A stretch of DNA of 64,000 bases, from assembly GCA_001460835.1 (NCBI GenBank), contig CYKH01000903.1, forward strand, positions 12,149 to 76,148, given 5' to 3'. Below the pieces are notes generated by a model, which saw only the letters and a program-made list of their open reading frames with translations, had not been told where the DNA came from and searched no databases. The stretch is from Bodo saltans. Taxonomy: Eukaryota; Euglenozoa; Kinetoplastea; Eubodonida; Bodonidae. The position numbers and the translations under genes were made by a program. This document shows positions 8,283 through 21,198 of this stretch, one piece after another; the stretch's first letter is position 1; each line of letters opens with the position of its first letter.

Positions 8283-10952
8283 ATGAGAATGGAGGGGGAC
8301 GTCGCTGCAGCTGTGGTGCCTCAGGCGGCAGTGGTACGAAACGATGCCACAGGAAAGAAGTACAAAGTCGCAGTACGGCACGCCATCGCCGTCGATGGTG
8401 CCGAGGGACAGGGCGTCCATCATGTTGCGCAAGACATCACAGTACTGACCCTTAAGAAGAACTTTACCGGCGTTATTGGTGCCCCTTCGTACCAGCATGT
8501 TGTCGTCAAGTGGGAGCGTAGTGGTTGCCCCCATGGCCGAGGAGAGACGCTGTCCGATACGGAGCTGATTCCACTAGAAGGTACATTGGTACTGGAGGTG
8601 TCTGCAGCTATCGATGCGGCTGCACCCCCACCGCCACCAAACATCAGCAGCTCCACGCGTCCACCGCCCGCCCCTCGTGATATCGCTGGCAACAGCGCAT
8701 CGAAGGTTCATGCAACTAAGAGCAGTAACACTCCGCAACAACAGTTAGCCACACCACAACGTAGGGAGCTCTTGGATCTTGCAAATCAAATGTTTCGCGG
8801 GGAATCGCCGCCATTACGCGACAGCACAAACACTCCGAGAGGGCGCGATGATGCAACCCTTGATAGCGCACATCTGCAAGAGGATGATGGGTATCGCTCA
8901 GTGGCCGATTCTGTACGTCCTGAGCGCAGGGGTTTGTCTGCGCGGAGGAGTGTCAGCGCCATCCGCCACGAGGACCCCAACCTCTCACGCAGTCCCCCTG
9001 ATTCTAGGCACACCAGCGACAGCAGCATGTGGATGGAACGATGCCTGTTGCTGGAGCGTCAAAAAGATTCGTTGGAGAAGAAACTTCAAGACATGGAACG
9101 TGAGGTGTCTGTGGGACGAATCCACGTGCACGGGGAGCATCCACCACCAGTGCCGCGGGTTGTCGCCGCCAGCAGTTCAGAGATATCGACGCAACAGTCT
9201 GGTGCGAACCTGCTTCCAGCACCACCTGTGATGCAACCATCGAAGGCGTTGCAAGAGGAGCTGAGCACCCTGCAACGACGCAGGAAAATGCTACGAGATG
9301 TGCGCACGGCGAGAGTAGACGAGTGGGAACAACAAAAGCAGCATCTCCAGTCGAGCATTCATGGCAAAAAGAACGCACTGATTCAAACTCTTCGGCAACG
9401 GCTAAGAGATAGCCAAGGCCGACTGAGTCGTGTTCTAGTGGAGACCAGCGATCACACGGTAGCTGTTCACGCGTTGCAAAAGGAGCTTAGCGCCACTGAT
9501 GCCCAAGCGGACGTGGAAAAGGTGCGTGTCGACGAAGCAACTCGTCGTCTTGATCGCTGCAAAGAACGGATGATTGCGCTGCTGACACAAATGCAACCCG
9601 GGCCCCTCTCAGATGAGGGGGTGAGGAAGAAGGATATGGAGCTGGCGCAGTTTATCGCGTCAACCGCAGCTCAGAAGCACAAGCACCTCGTTGCACTAGA
9701 TCTTCGGTCATCTAGAACAAAACACCTTCGAGGGACGTACGAAGAAACACTGCAGCAGCGTGTTCGACTGCATCACAGTGTGGAGGACGCCAAAGGAAAC
9801 ATACGCGTCATTGTGCGGATGAGGCCCGTCGTGCCGAATGATGCATCACAACCGCAGCATATCAAGCATCTTGAAGATGGTGCACTGGAGGTGGATGAGG
9901 CACGCAATGCTGTCTTCCTGTCCACCCCCACCACAGGCATGAAACGGTTCGAGTTCTACAGCGTGTACGGTCCTGCGCAGGATAGTGTGGCACAACAGGG
10001 AGTCTTATTCGAGGAGCAAGTGAGACCGCTGTTGAAGTCGGTGCTCGATGGCACCAACGTTGCCGTGATGGCGTACGGACCAACCGGAAGCGGAAAGACA
10101 TTCACAATTCTTGGGAAAACAGAGTCCGGCCAGCTGAGTGGGCTGCTACCACAAAGCGTAGAATTCCTTCTCGACACACTGATGGCCCCGTCTACTCCTC
10201 AAACTCCTCTCTCTTCGAACTCAGAGACGCGACTGCAGGTTGTGGAGTCGTGCACGATGACGATGGTGGAGGTGTATATGGACCAAGTGTACGATATTCT
10301 AGGGCAACTGCATGGTGCGTTGGAGTCCGCGGCGAAGGTGGACGTACGACAAGGTTCGGACACTGTGTCGCTCAACGGTGTCACCGAGGTTCCAGTGAGC
10401 CGCTGGGACGATGCGGTGCGGTATCTCCAAGAGGGCCTTCGGTTGCGCAAAACGCACCGGACGCTGAAGAACTTGGAATCCTCACGCAGCCACTTGATCG
10501 TTTCACTTCATCTAGTGGTGCAAGCGACTGGAGGGGCCACTTACCGTAGCAAGCTCGTATTCGTTGACCTTGCAGGATCTGAGCGGGTGTCCAAGTCCCT
10601 TTCACAAGGGGAACGGCTCAAAGAGGCGCAGCACATCAACAAAAGTTTATCTGCCCTTGGTGACGTAGTGCATGCGTTAAGCACAACCCCAAGACCTGCC
10701 TACATTCCCTACAGGAATAGTCGCCTGACACAACTGCTATTTGACGCAATCGGAGGCAACGCCAAAACACTGCTGATTACGTGCATCTGCCCTCACCTCC
10801 CGCAGCAACACAACATGTCTGAAACTCAGTCGACACTGCAATTTGCCAGTAGAGCAAAGAATGTGCGCAACGCTCTTGTCCAGCGCGCACACAGCACTCC
10901 TAATACGTCGATTGATTCCTCTCACGTGGAGGGCGACCAACAACCATTATAG
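8283..10952 (+). CDS. Kinesin-14-like motor, C-terminal motor domain
   Basis: The protein has about 889 residues. The N-terminal 100 residues look like a compact beta-rich domain, then a Pro/Ser-rich region and coiled coil (about 250-290 and 340-500). The motor fills the C-terminal part (about 505-875): GNIRVIVRMRP, P-loop GPTGSGKT (about 599-606), SRSH, VDLAGSER, NKSLSALGDV and YRNSRLTQLL. A C-terminal motor right after coiled coil with the GNIRV neck is the hallmark of kinesin-14, usually minus-end directed on microtubules. All nucleotide motifs are intact, so it should be active. Two in-frame ATGs (8283 and 8289) are adjacent; either may be used. Cargo or site of action cannot be read from the sequence. 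Confidence 0.93.
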   Translation: MRMEGDVAAAVVPQAAVVRNDATGKKYKVAVRHAIAVDGAEGQGVHHVAQDITVLTLKKNFTGVIGAPSYQHVVVKWERSGCPHGRGETLSDTELIPLEGTLVLEVSAAIDAAAPPPPPNISSSTRPPPAPRDIAGNSASKVHATKSSNTPQQQLATPQRRELLDLANQMFRGESPPLRDSTNTPRGRDDATLDSAHLQEDDGYRSVADSVRPERRGLSARRSVSAIRHEDPNLSRSPPDSRHTSDSSMWMERCLLLERQKDSLEKKLQDMEREVSVGRIHVHGEHPPPVPRVVAASSSEISTQQSGANLLPAPPVMQPSKALQEELSTLQRRRKMLRDVRTARVDEWEQQKQHLQSSIHGKKNALIQTLRQRLRDSQGRLSRVLVETSDHTVAVHALQKELSATDAQADVEKVRVDEATRRLDRCKERMIALLTQMQPGPLSDEGVRKKDMELAQFIASTAAQKHKHLVALDLRSSRTKHLRGTYEETLQQRVRLHHSVEDAKGNIRVIVRMRPVVPNDASQPQHIKHLEDGALEVDEARNAVFLSTPTTGMKRFEFYSVYGPAQDSVAQQGVLFEEQVRPLLKSVLDGTNVAVMAYGPTGSGKTFTILGKTESGQLSGLLPQSVEFLLDTLMAPSTPQTPLSSNSETRLQVVESCTMTMVEVYMDQVYDILGQLHGALESAAKVDVRQGSDTVSLNGVTEVPVSRWDDAVRYLQEGLRLRKTHRTLKNLESSRSHLIVSLHLVVQATGGATYRSKLVFVDLAGSERVSKSLSQGERLKEAQHINKSLSALGDVVHALSTTPRPAYIPYRNSRLTQLLFDAIGGNAKTLLITCICPHLPQQHNMSETQSTLQFASRAKNVRNALVQRAHSTPNTSIDSSHVEGDQQPL

Positions 10953-11226
10953 AGCGGCGACGTGTCATTAGAGTTTTTCGTCGCTGTACTGTCAAGTATG
11001 AAACACATCCCCTTTGTGTTACTGCACAGCATCCCCTGTCAGCCATCCCCTATTCGTTTGCTTCTGATTGGCTTGTCTGTAGTAAAAGCTCAAAGCGTAA
11101 TAGAGAAGAGAATCGATAAAAAGAGCTTCGTTTGTAAAGGTCCAAGATATTTTTTTTTGATCCCCCCAATAGTGTCCTCCCTTTGACACTAGTCTCCCAC
11201 TTTCACTTCACACAAAAAAATTGTAG

Positions 11227-14200
11227 ATGAACAACAACTTCGCGCTCTCCACAGTCTTTGTACTGATTGGTCTTACTGCAGCGACGTTTGTTGATTCAAC
11301 ATCTGATGAGACATTGGCCTCTATGATTTCCACACCTGTGCCGTTGTGGCCCATCAGCTACGCTCCGTCTGGTGGTACTCCAACGGTTGGCATCCGGGCA
11401 TCTATTTACTCCTCGTCAAGTGTGCCCTCGGAGTTTCGAGTGCCGATGCTGTGGAATGCGGATGCCACCACCGCCAATCAGCGCATGCTTATCCAATACC
11501 GTGTCACGTCTGAAGAGTCCACTCCAAGTGTGGCGCTATTCGATGTGGATGGTTATGGCTGCGATACACTGCTCATTCCCACCAACGATGCTGTCATCGC
11601 TACTGCAGCGGACAACGTCACGGATGACAACATCACAGCATTCGCTGGAGGATTTTTGACCTGCGACTGGGGCAGCTACAACGTGATAGTTCTTAACGCA
11701 GACATGCAGCTACGCCACACTCCCTTCTCTGTAGACTTCCCAACACTGTTTGATGCGTTTGATTCCTTCGACGTTCTTATCTGGGCACAGAACACGTCAG
11801 CGATGCTCAGTGCTCCCACGCCCACGTACAACTACCTCTTATGGACACCAATGGTCTCCAACAACACATCCGTGGACGGTGCAATTGTGTCGAACAGCTC
11901 ATCGGGGTACGACAGTTCGAGCGTTGATGTAAGCACCTATGAACGTGAATGGTATCTGGAGGACACCACGACGACGTATGTCACGGCAGCAGTGACCCCA
12001 ATTGGCGGCTCAACCGCTACGCAGTTTTCGCTTCTTCCCAGCGCCGCGGCATCGAATCAACACTTGTTGCGATCGTTTTGCTACATCGCAGACTTGGGCT
12101 CCTACGTGGTGGAAGTCGTGGCAGCTGGCGGCACAATCAACGGGTCCCGGATGGGGATCACTCAGTCTCTTTACTCTGAGTTGGTGCCCAGTCCAACGCT
12201 TTCCGCTTCTGCTATGATGAAGCAGTGCGATGCAGACCAATGGTGCCTTGGCTTTACGACAGGTGCCAACGAGGAGCAGACTGAGGTGGGCCTGGCCTTC
12301 CTACGCACACGTCCTCTTGACACTGCCATCGGCCAGGATGCTGTGCATAGCGTTGTGCGTCTTGTCCATTGGAGGCGCGCTGCTGGAGTCCTCAGCGGGC
12401 AGCAAGCGTGCAGTGCGGTGGTATCCGAGGCCACGTACCTTGCTGTGTACGTCGCCTCCGCCAACGTGGCCGTGACCATTCTGGTGGATGGGGTAGCTGT
12501 GACGTCATGCACGCCCGACGCATTCAGCTGTGGCGCCATGACTCGCTGTGCAGCCCTCAATGTCATGAACGCTGGTGCCCAAGTGGACGTTGTTGTGACA
12601 TCCATTGACACGTCCTCACCGTTCTGCGCTCACGCTGAGCTGAATGTCATTTTCGACTCGAGTCCTACATTCACATTTGGAGCAGCCCAGAACGTGATGC
12701 CTAATCTTCAAGCCACTGCCAATGCATACACGAGCAAGGTGATCTCCAACGGCTACATCGCCACATCTCCGCTGTACCGAAAGCTTGTGCTCTCGTCGTC
12801 AACAAGCAGCACCTTCTACACCTATGTGCAGAATATGATCTCGTTGGAGGCGTTTGTGCAGCAAAACTCCTTTGGGGGCAGCACCACCAACATCACGACC
12901 TCCGCAATCACCTTCAGCCCAGTGGGCACTGTGACACTCATGTCCAATTTCACCGGATGCGGTGGTGTGTCAGGGTTCTTCAACATTTCCAGTGGTGCCT
13001 CTGACCGATGCGACCTGAATGCTCGGTGCCCCCAGCCTATCTTCAACGTCAGTGGTCAGTCCAGCACGGGCTTCACTGGGTACGTGCAGATCACAGTCGA
13101 CTGGTCTGTGGTAGCGAAGGGCTACACTGGAACATGGAAGTGCGGCAACCCAGCCACCACAACATCTGAGGTGATTTTGCACCTTGTTGGGACACCTGCT
13201 GCCTCGTCGAGCTATGGGTGGGTGGGCGCTGGCGATGGTGACCTTGCTGTCTACCCAGTGTACATGGCACCAAACACGAGCTCGTACCTTCCGTCTGGTG
13301 CGCTGCCTCTGTCGGCAACGATTACCTACGGAACTCTTGCAACGGCACCGAACACAACGATCACCTCCCTCTACTCGCTCCCCCGCTCGTACCAAAACTT
13401 TTCCGGCGATGAAATGATGGCCTGTGTGGTGGATTCATTTGGCGTTGCAGACCGCACCTGCGTCTTCCCAATTCCCTCCGCATCGGTGTACGTGACCCTT
13501 ACGTTTGAGGACGCCAACCTCGCAACCAACCCAATCTCCTACGAGATCCTCTACACGGACACTGGTGAGGTCGCATGGAGTGGTACCTGTGGCGGCACGA
13601 CTGGCTTCGTGGATGGCGCAACTACTGACAGCAACTGCGGCACGTACCGAACGTGCTTCGTCTCTCTCACTGAGTGGATGGACACCAATGCGTCGAACGC
13701 CTACGCAACCCGACTTGTGGTGACGGTTCCTCCAGCAGTAGGGACAAAGACGCCATGTTCTCCGTTTGCGTTTTCTGCAGCAGCGCAATTCCGCACGACG
13801 TATCCTGACGGAGTAGGAAGCGACTGCAACCACTTTACGTGTAAGTTGTCGGGTGAGTGCGTGTACCTCGACAGTGTTTGCGACGGCACACTTGACTGCT
13901 CTGACGGGAGTGACGAGGCAAACTGCTACAACTGGTATGATGTTGAGTACAACACTACATTAACCTACACGGTTACGCTGAACTCATCGGACCCATCTGT
14001 GATTCCTGATGACTTCACTATTGAAAGCGACGACGATTGCCTTGCGCTTGCGATGCGCAATCGTTCGACAGCGTATGCCTTCTCTGACACCACGAACGTC
14101 TGTCTTGTGTACGGCTTCTCATCCTCAAGCCTCAAAGGTGCAGGGTTCGATTTCTCTTCGCACCGCATCAACACGGATGGCTTTGTTGTATGGACGGTTT

Positions 14201-17200
14201 TGCAATCCCCCCTGCAGTACACGACGTGCTCGAATCGCTTAACATGCCAAGAGAATGGCGTTGCTGGGAAGCTCTCGAACAGCGGACTGTGTGCGTGCGC
14301 ATGCAATGACCCGTACACTGGCAACACTTGTACGGACTTCCAACAGCTATCAACAGACTTTTCTGAAGTCTATCTGCTCTTCCAAGCTGCGGTGAACTCT
14401 GTCGCCGCATCACAACTATCTGCGGACCAAGTGAGCGCTGGGTTGAAACGCTGGCAACCAACCGGCGTGTTTTCATGCGATGCTCCCATTCGTTTGAACG
14501 CGTCGATTCTTTCTGTGATTTGCCAAGACAGCGCTGGTGCGTTGACCGAGGCGTCAGTAAATAATCAGACAGCCCTATCAACTTTCAATGCAAAGCTTGC
14601 TCTCGTCGGACAGGGTGGCTTGATGGCGGTTGCCATGGCGCCCACGTCAATCCCAAAGTTCAGTTCAAGCGGCTCATCGTGCAGCCTTGACGACAGCGGC
14701 AACTTCACTTGCGAGCTTGTGGCCCCATTACCAATCTCTATGATCAACACCGCGGTGACACTTCAGGACCCGAGCACAACTGGTTCACTATATGTCAACG
14801 TGACGTTCCAGTCCGCAACCCGCCGCCGGTCCGGCGTTGCCATGCACTCAGTCGCTGTGCAATGCCCCGACTCGAGCAGTGCGCGTTCTGTTGGCAAAGA
14901 TAAAAACGTGAAGCTGACCTGCCTCCTTGACGTGAGCTCCATCAACCCTAACGGCGAGGCCGTCGTGGGGTACTCCATCGTTGTGCTGGATACCAATGGA
15001 AACACAGTTGCCCTTACCAACGGAGGGTCTGGGGCCTCGCAAGCATCGTACGTTCGTGTCTTAGAGATCCCGGTCCTCATTACCCCAGCAGATCCTGCAA
15101 CTGTAGAGGAAGATTTCTCAGTGTTCCAGTGGGTAGCCATTGGACTCATTGCTTTTGGCATCGCACTAATGGGCCTTATCATCAGCCTTTGTTGCATCCA
15201 TCGCAAGCACGTAAAACGCGTCACCAACGCAGCCATTAGAAGCGAGAACGCGTCAACATTGATCAAAGTCATCAGCGGTCTGTTTGCTAGAATGACGAAG
15301 ATTGATGCATTTGATGAACACGAAGATCAAGCACACGAAATTCGCGATGCTGATGATCTCATCGTGCGCCACGCCTCTGAAAACGCTATGACAGATTTGT
15401 CGAAAACAGTAACGATCAACAACGTTCAGCGAACGCTGTGTTGCGTGAAGCTGAACAAACGCAAATATGCCTTTTTGTGCTCATCCTTCTGGATCTGCGC
15501 GTGGATATTGGGTGTGTTCTTCGTCTTGTACTTCGTCACCAGCTCTGCGATCTCAAGTGACACGTGGATGGTGGCCGAGCGTTACGCAGACAGCAGCTGC
15601 CAGAATTCCACTCTTGCTCCCACACCACAAGCAATATTCTACATCGCTGATAACACTGCAACAGAATGCCAACGGCGCCAAATTGCCGGCAACGTGACGA
15701 TCAACTTTTACTTCTCTGGTTGGTGTTTTAAGAACGCTACCGGAGATAACGTGCTTGCCAAGTACCGCACTGGTCAAAGCAAGGCGGAGTGCGAAGGCAC
15801 CTCGTACGTTGAGGTAGACTCCGACAGTTGCATCTCTTCCGCCGGTATTTGGGGATTGTCCAGTGATGTCACCTTCACTCGGATTGTCTGTGGCACAACA
15901 GACACCACTGTCGACCGGTTTGATTATCTCCTCACGTTGGCAACGGAGACTGAACCATCGGTGGATTCCAACGTTGTCCAGACGACGCCAAGCAAGATCG
16001 GCACGCAAGTGAGCGCTGCACGCTTTAACATCATCGGAGTACGCCAAGCGTCGACGTTCCGTTCCACCGCCTCCGCTGCTGGCGTCTATGAAAACTACGC
16101 CGTAGGAACGACGCCAGCACCACTCCTCGGTAAGCAGCTGTATATTCAGCAAGTCGATGAGCTGTTCAACGTCAAGACTGCACCTTTTTACAGTCCCCTC
16201 ACCGCTGCATTGGAGTCCACGTACGAACCTATTGTTCCCACTCTTGTCTCCGCCGCGTCTAGTGCTGTGCCGTCTGGTCTCGCACCCTACTTGCCTCCGT
16301 ATTCATCCAGCAGCTTGCCCATTGGGCAGGTATACGGCCGCTTCAATTCCTCGTCCGCAGTGATTGACAGCAATGCCGGTCCCACGGCAACAAAGTACTA
16401 CGGCATGCACCGCACTCTAGCAGATGTCGGCGCATACTTGGACACGAGCACGATGCAAGAGGGGCAGGGATTTACGATTGTATTCATGCTTAAGGCGTCG
16501 CGTGAGACCCACGGCTTCGCATTTGCCATGACAGATGTCTTCGAGGACAACGCCAAAGGTCAATCCCCTATCTTGAACTTAATGCTCAACATCATTCAAC
16601 GCAATGCGGATGGAGATTATTGGTTTACAGAGGACTACCACATCTACCATTCCCTACTGGTAGATGGGCCTGGTCAGCAACTGCAGTTTATTTACGCATC
16701 CCCTGCCACAGTGCTAGGGGCTGCATCCAATAGGGTTTACAGAGGACTACCACATCTACCATTCCCTACTGGTAGATGGCCCTGGTCAGCAACTGCAGTT
16801 TATTTACGCATCCCCTGCCACGGTGCTAGGGGCTGCATCCAATAGCACTGGCACCTCCAAACTCCAAGGCAAGTCAATGAGCGTGCTGACGTGGGACCTT
16901 GCCACTCTTGGCCTTCTCCGTGTGTTCAACGGCTTGTGGCACCAGGTCCGTATTGTGATCCGCATGGAGACTGGCACGCTGAAGGCGCAGCTGATTGTGG
17001 ACGGCCAGACCTCACGGTCCACCTTCGGGTGGAACCAGTGCATGTCGAACAGCATCCCGCAATCAGTGGTCTTCCCAGCCAACGCGGATGTGCAAGTGTA
17101 CGCACGAAGCCAAAGTGTAGGCACAGGGTCGATGTTGTGGACGGGGTACTTCAACGGTGGTCTCGGCAACTTGGGCTACATGCCTGTTGTAGAAGACATC

Positions 17201-20200
17201 TTTGACATATGGAAGACATCCTCGCCCGCTGTTCAAAGTTTCAATGACATCGGCCCCCTTCGATACCTGATCCTAGGATGGGTGATGTTTGGCTTGGCCG
17301 CAATCGCGTTTAGCTATTTGAGCATCACCTCGATCGTTGCCTTGTACCAAAGCTCAAAACGATCCACTCGCGACAGCATCACCAGCATGTATGAACGTTA
17401 CCGAAGTATTATGTCAAGTGCTGCGGCGGCAGAAGACGGTTCTCGTTACCGCACGGTAAAGTTTGTGACCGCACTCCGGTGGTTGGACGTCAACGTGGTG
17501 CAACTTGGGCAGCTCCTCGACGAGCTCCAGCAGTCCACGAGCCATGTCCCCGAGGAGCTCATTCGCCTTTTATTTGTGTCAGGACAAGCACTGCTCGACC
17601 AGCGCAAGTTCAAAGACATCAAAGCGGCGATGCCTGATGTGCAGACGTGGGAGAATCTGATCGACAAGGACGAAGAGAAATACATTGCGGATCATACATG
17701 GGATGTGCTATGCTACCAAAAGGCAGGCCAGCCGGAAGAAGAATTGGTGAAGGTGGACCTCAGCACATCAATGAACAGCAGCGCCGTAGAGACTCAGACT
17801 CCTCAGCGCCCGTCCTCTCAACAGCGTGCTCAAACCCCCGTCGGTGGGGAGTACGCCCACGACCAAGGGGCACAAATGCAAGCCGTGCAAGGAGTTACAA
17901 CAGCTGGGCAGCGAGGACAAGCAAACGTGCACCAGAACAGCGTGGGCGAAGTCAATACGAGTAACATGAACGTCGGTGGAGGGGGTGGCAACAACGCACT
18001 GTCCCTTGGTACAAGTACATCTGCAGGCTTCGATCTCGACATCAAGCAGCTGTTCTTTCCGATGGTGTCCGTGGTGCAATCCGTGTACTTGTGGATCAGC
18101 TCCAGCAACTTCATCGGAGACTACCTCACGTACTTTGGCGAGGCGTTTTCTTTCATTTCCATCGACTTCGTGACGACATTTCAACTCCCAACATTGGTCA
18201 CGCCGCTAGTACAGCTCCTTGCTGGACTTGTTGCGTTCTTTGTGCTGCTGTACTTGACCGCCATGGATGAAATGCGTTTCTCGTGGTACGTGGCTCGATA
18301 CGTGTTGCGCCGCGATAGTGAAGAGCACGCCAACCTGGACGCCTCAGGCACTGTGACCGGGCGTACTGACTATTGCGCCGGCATTCTGCGCCTCTACCAC
18401 AACCCGTATGGACTGATTAAGGAATTTCCTATCAAATACGAAGTTGAGGTGCTGCCAGTCAAGGAAGCAATGCGTGTGGACCGGTTCGTTGGCATCTCTT
18501 CTGTGGACGATGAAGAAGATGAAAATGCCTTAGCCGGTGTGGACAACTTGACAGTGAAGGATGCTCAAGGACGCACATTTGAACTTGTTCGCGGTGAAGA
18601 CGCCAAGAAGCTGAAGGGGCATGATCAAGCAAAGAAGTTACAAGTGAGCTCCACGTCTGAGAACACCAAGGTCAATGACCACATGGAGACGGTTGGTGTA
18701 TTTTGCCGAGAGCACAAAGGACGGCGGTTATCTCCACAAATTCAAACCGATGTGTGGCCGTTTATGTACCCGCCCAAGTGTTGCGTGGTCATCAACGGGG
18801 AGCGATGCAACGCGGCTCAAGGAACGATCTTCAGTTGTCAGTGTCCAATAGACACCGAGGAGGGATCCGTGTGCTTGTGCGACTATGCTGTGTGCGAGCG
18901 CCACTACCGCGGCGGACTGAAGGATGGCATCTACGCTGAGGTGCTTGCAGTGTTTCGGCAAGCCGACCAGCGTGGCCTGCAGTGGGTGGTGGCAACGATC
19001 GCGATGCTTGGCGCGAATGCAGCCTACATGCCCTTCGTCAAGACAGCAATCATGATCCTTGCGTGCCATCCGGTGTATCAGTGCGAGTTCACACAATGCC
19101 ACAACTTTACCAACCAAAAGTATTTGATTGCGTTCTATTTATCGCTGTGCGTGGTGGTACTGTTCGGGTTGGGCCTGCCTCTACTGCAAGTGCTGCAGCT
19201 ACGCAGGCGCCGTAATTTGCTATTCCATGCGTTCTTTGCGGAAGAATACCACGGACGCTACGAGGAGCGAGACAGCGACGAACACGACGCTCGTACAGTT
19301 CAGCAACGGCTGCAACTGCGCGAGCACTTCAGCCAGACGTCGTCATTTGAGGGCAGTATTCGGGCAGCCTCAGCGTCGCGTCGTGGGCGGACTCCGGCAA
19401 CTTCACGACCCCCTCCGATGGACCTTGAGGGCACCACGCCTGCCCGTGGAACAGATGACCTCTTCAACGCTTCTTCTAGCAGATTGGCGAGGTTAGAATC
19501 GTCCACCAGCAGAGTGGCAGATCGCCCTCCACGCACGATTCCGGTAGACCGCGGCGTTGCGTCTCTCGACGCCGTCACTCCACAGGTCCTCAAGGAGATT
19601 CACGATTACGTCTCCTCCCCACCGGCAGTGGTGCGCGTGCTGCGTGCCGTGGCGTTGGTCCTAGGGGAGCCATGCACAGAATGGACGGACTTGGTCGCCA
19701 TGACGCAAGCGCCGGACTTCGTTGCGAGAATGCGTGCCTTGAGCCCCTCTACCGTCGTTGCTCCTAATCTTGTCCAGCTCAACGAGTTCTTTGCTGCTCC
19801 AGACAACACCGTTGCTGCGATTCGCAATGAGTCGGCCACAGCAGGGTGCTTTATCGTGTGGCTGAAGTCCGTTGTTGATGCGGCCAGCACGCAAGCACAA
19901 GTACCACCCTCCGGCCCAAGCTCGCCGCTCCTCCCTCAGGAGGACGCCCCAGCAGCCCAAGTTGCCACACCAGCCGCCAACGCTTTCGACCTCCCCCAGC
20001 AACCTGAGGAGGACATTCCCGTTCAAGTCGTGGAGGGCTACAACTTTGCGAATGCGAATGGCCCTCCTATCCTTGGCCTTGATGCCCGCCCTGTAACACC
20101 GGAGCTCGGCTCTGAAAGCAGCGACGATGAGTTAGAGAAGCTTGATGACCACGTCATTACATCGAACAGAGGCAGGGTGCTCAGAACTCAAGAATGGGAC

Positions 20201-20797
20201 CGTTTCTTGGCATCGGACCCCACCGTGCTAGGTACCCTCTACAAGTCGTTGGCATTCAACTGGATTTACCTAAGCCCCATTTTGCTGCTCTGGAAGGTTG
20301 TGTTGATTTGCCCAGCAGTATTTCTGCCCTTTGAGACCTTTGAACAACTTGTCGGTATTTGTGCCACGGAGGTTGCCTTCGCTGTCTTCATCTTCGGCAC
20401 TGCACCCTTCACAAGCCCAATCGTGGACGTGATGTACCGCATGGGGTCCATCCATCAGATGCTGTTCTTAGGCTTCCGTAGCTTCGACATCAGGGCCCGG
20501 TTCCTTGGCATCACTGGATATGCGTTCCCCATGGTGCTCCTTACATTCGCGTATTTGGGCTTCAGCGTGCTGTGCATCTTCTGGACAATGGTTGGTCCCC
20601 AGATCCGCAAGGTATGGGACAAACGTCGCTCCACGAACACCCTTGAGGAGCTTGGCTACCAGTACACCCTCACCACGTCCCTGTACGTGGTCCCCTCAGT
20701 AGACGCCGTGCGCACCAGTGTCATCGACGTCAACATGGGGGAGGACATCAGCCCACTGCTGAATACAGTTGTTGGCGATCTCGCCGTGAAACCGTGA
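11227..20797 (+). CDS. Giant multi-pass membrane protein with LDLa and ConA-like domains; frame broken by 112 bp duplication
   Basis: The frame from 11227 runs to 16845, and a second frame continues to 20797. The switch sits at a 112 bp direct duplication (16622-16845); with one copy discounted the frame is continuous, about 3,152 aa. Parts in order: signal peptide, a large Ser/Thr-rich extracellular region with many N-glycosylation sites, an LDL-receptor class A module (about 866-900, ending DGSDEANC), an EGF-like Cys cluster (about 999-1038), membrane helices near 1300 and 1420, a concanavalin/LamG-like region (about 1732-1960), then roughly eight further helices (near 1975, 2237, 2287, 2550, 2595, 2977, 3010, 3062), interrupted by charged cytoplasmic loops and a Cys-rich segment (about 2480-2522). 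A surface receptor or sensor is inferred. It resembles the large membrane proteins reported from bodonids, but I cannot assign a family. Confidence 0.8.
16622..16845. repeat. 112 bp direct duplication that shifts the reading frame
   Basis: Copies at 16622-16733 and 16734-16845 both run from ggtttacagagg to gctgcatccaatag. They differ at two positions (gatgggcc against gatggccc; ccacagtg against ccacggtg). Since 112 is not a multiple of three, the second copy moves the ORF from frame 1 to frame 2. The two differences suggest either two alleles joined in assembly or a real, slightly aged duplication. Confidence 0.95.
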
Positions 20798-21198
20798 GAA
20801 CATTGAATTTGTAGGCGAATTTGCTGTGCATCCACATTAAAGTACCACATTACAACTCATGCATATACACAAGTGAACACAAGAAAGAACAAGAAAACCC
20901 CCTACAAAAAACACAATACAGCGACAAAGACGTTTGATTTTTAACGAGATGTAAGTATCCAGCAGCAGCGGAAACATGAAAAGACCCCCTCCTCCACCCC
21001 ATCCCTCCACTTTAGACGTTCATCTATTGATACCCCATCAATATACACACACGTATCAGCGCCCCTTCCAACCTTCCAGATCCATCCCCGCGTTCATCGA
21101 GGCAAAATAAACCATCGATCACACGAGCCGACTGTTACATTTGATCGCTCAGTGTTTCTTAACTCCTTTCTATCTTAATATCAGATCACAACATAATT
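20798..21198. other. Intergenic region, AC-rich, no gene seen
   Basis: The region is rich in A and C with a C/T-rich stretch near 20980-21010. I see no RNA gene, repeat or ORF. It ends with the splice-acceptor-like tract listed separately. Confidence 0.6.
21153..21184 (+). promoter_or_regulatory. Likely spliced-leader acceptor for the TPR gene
   Basis: The tract tgtttcttaactcctttcta continues to atatcAG with AG at 21183-21184, 14 bases before the ATG at 21199. Confidence 0.6.

Noticed and set aside
8224-8288. Short ORF upstream of the kinesin
   Set aside because: It has about 20 codons, no family signal, and is explained as a uORF or chance.
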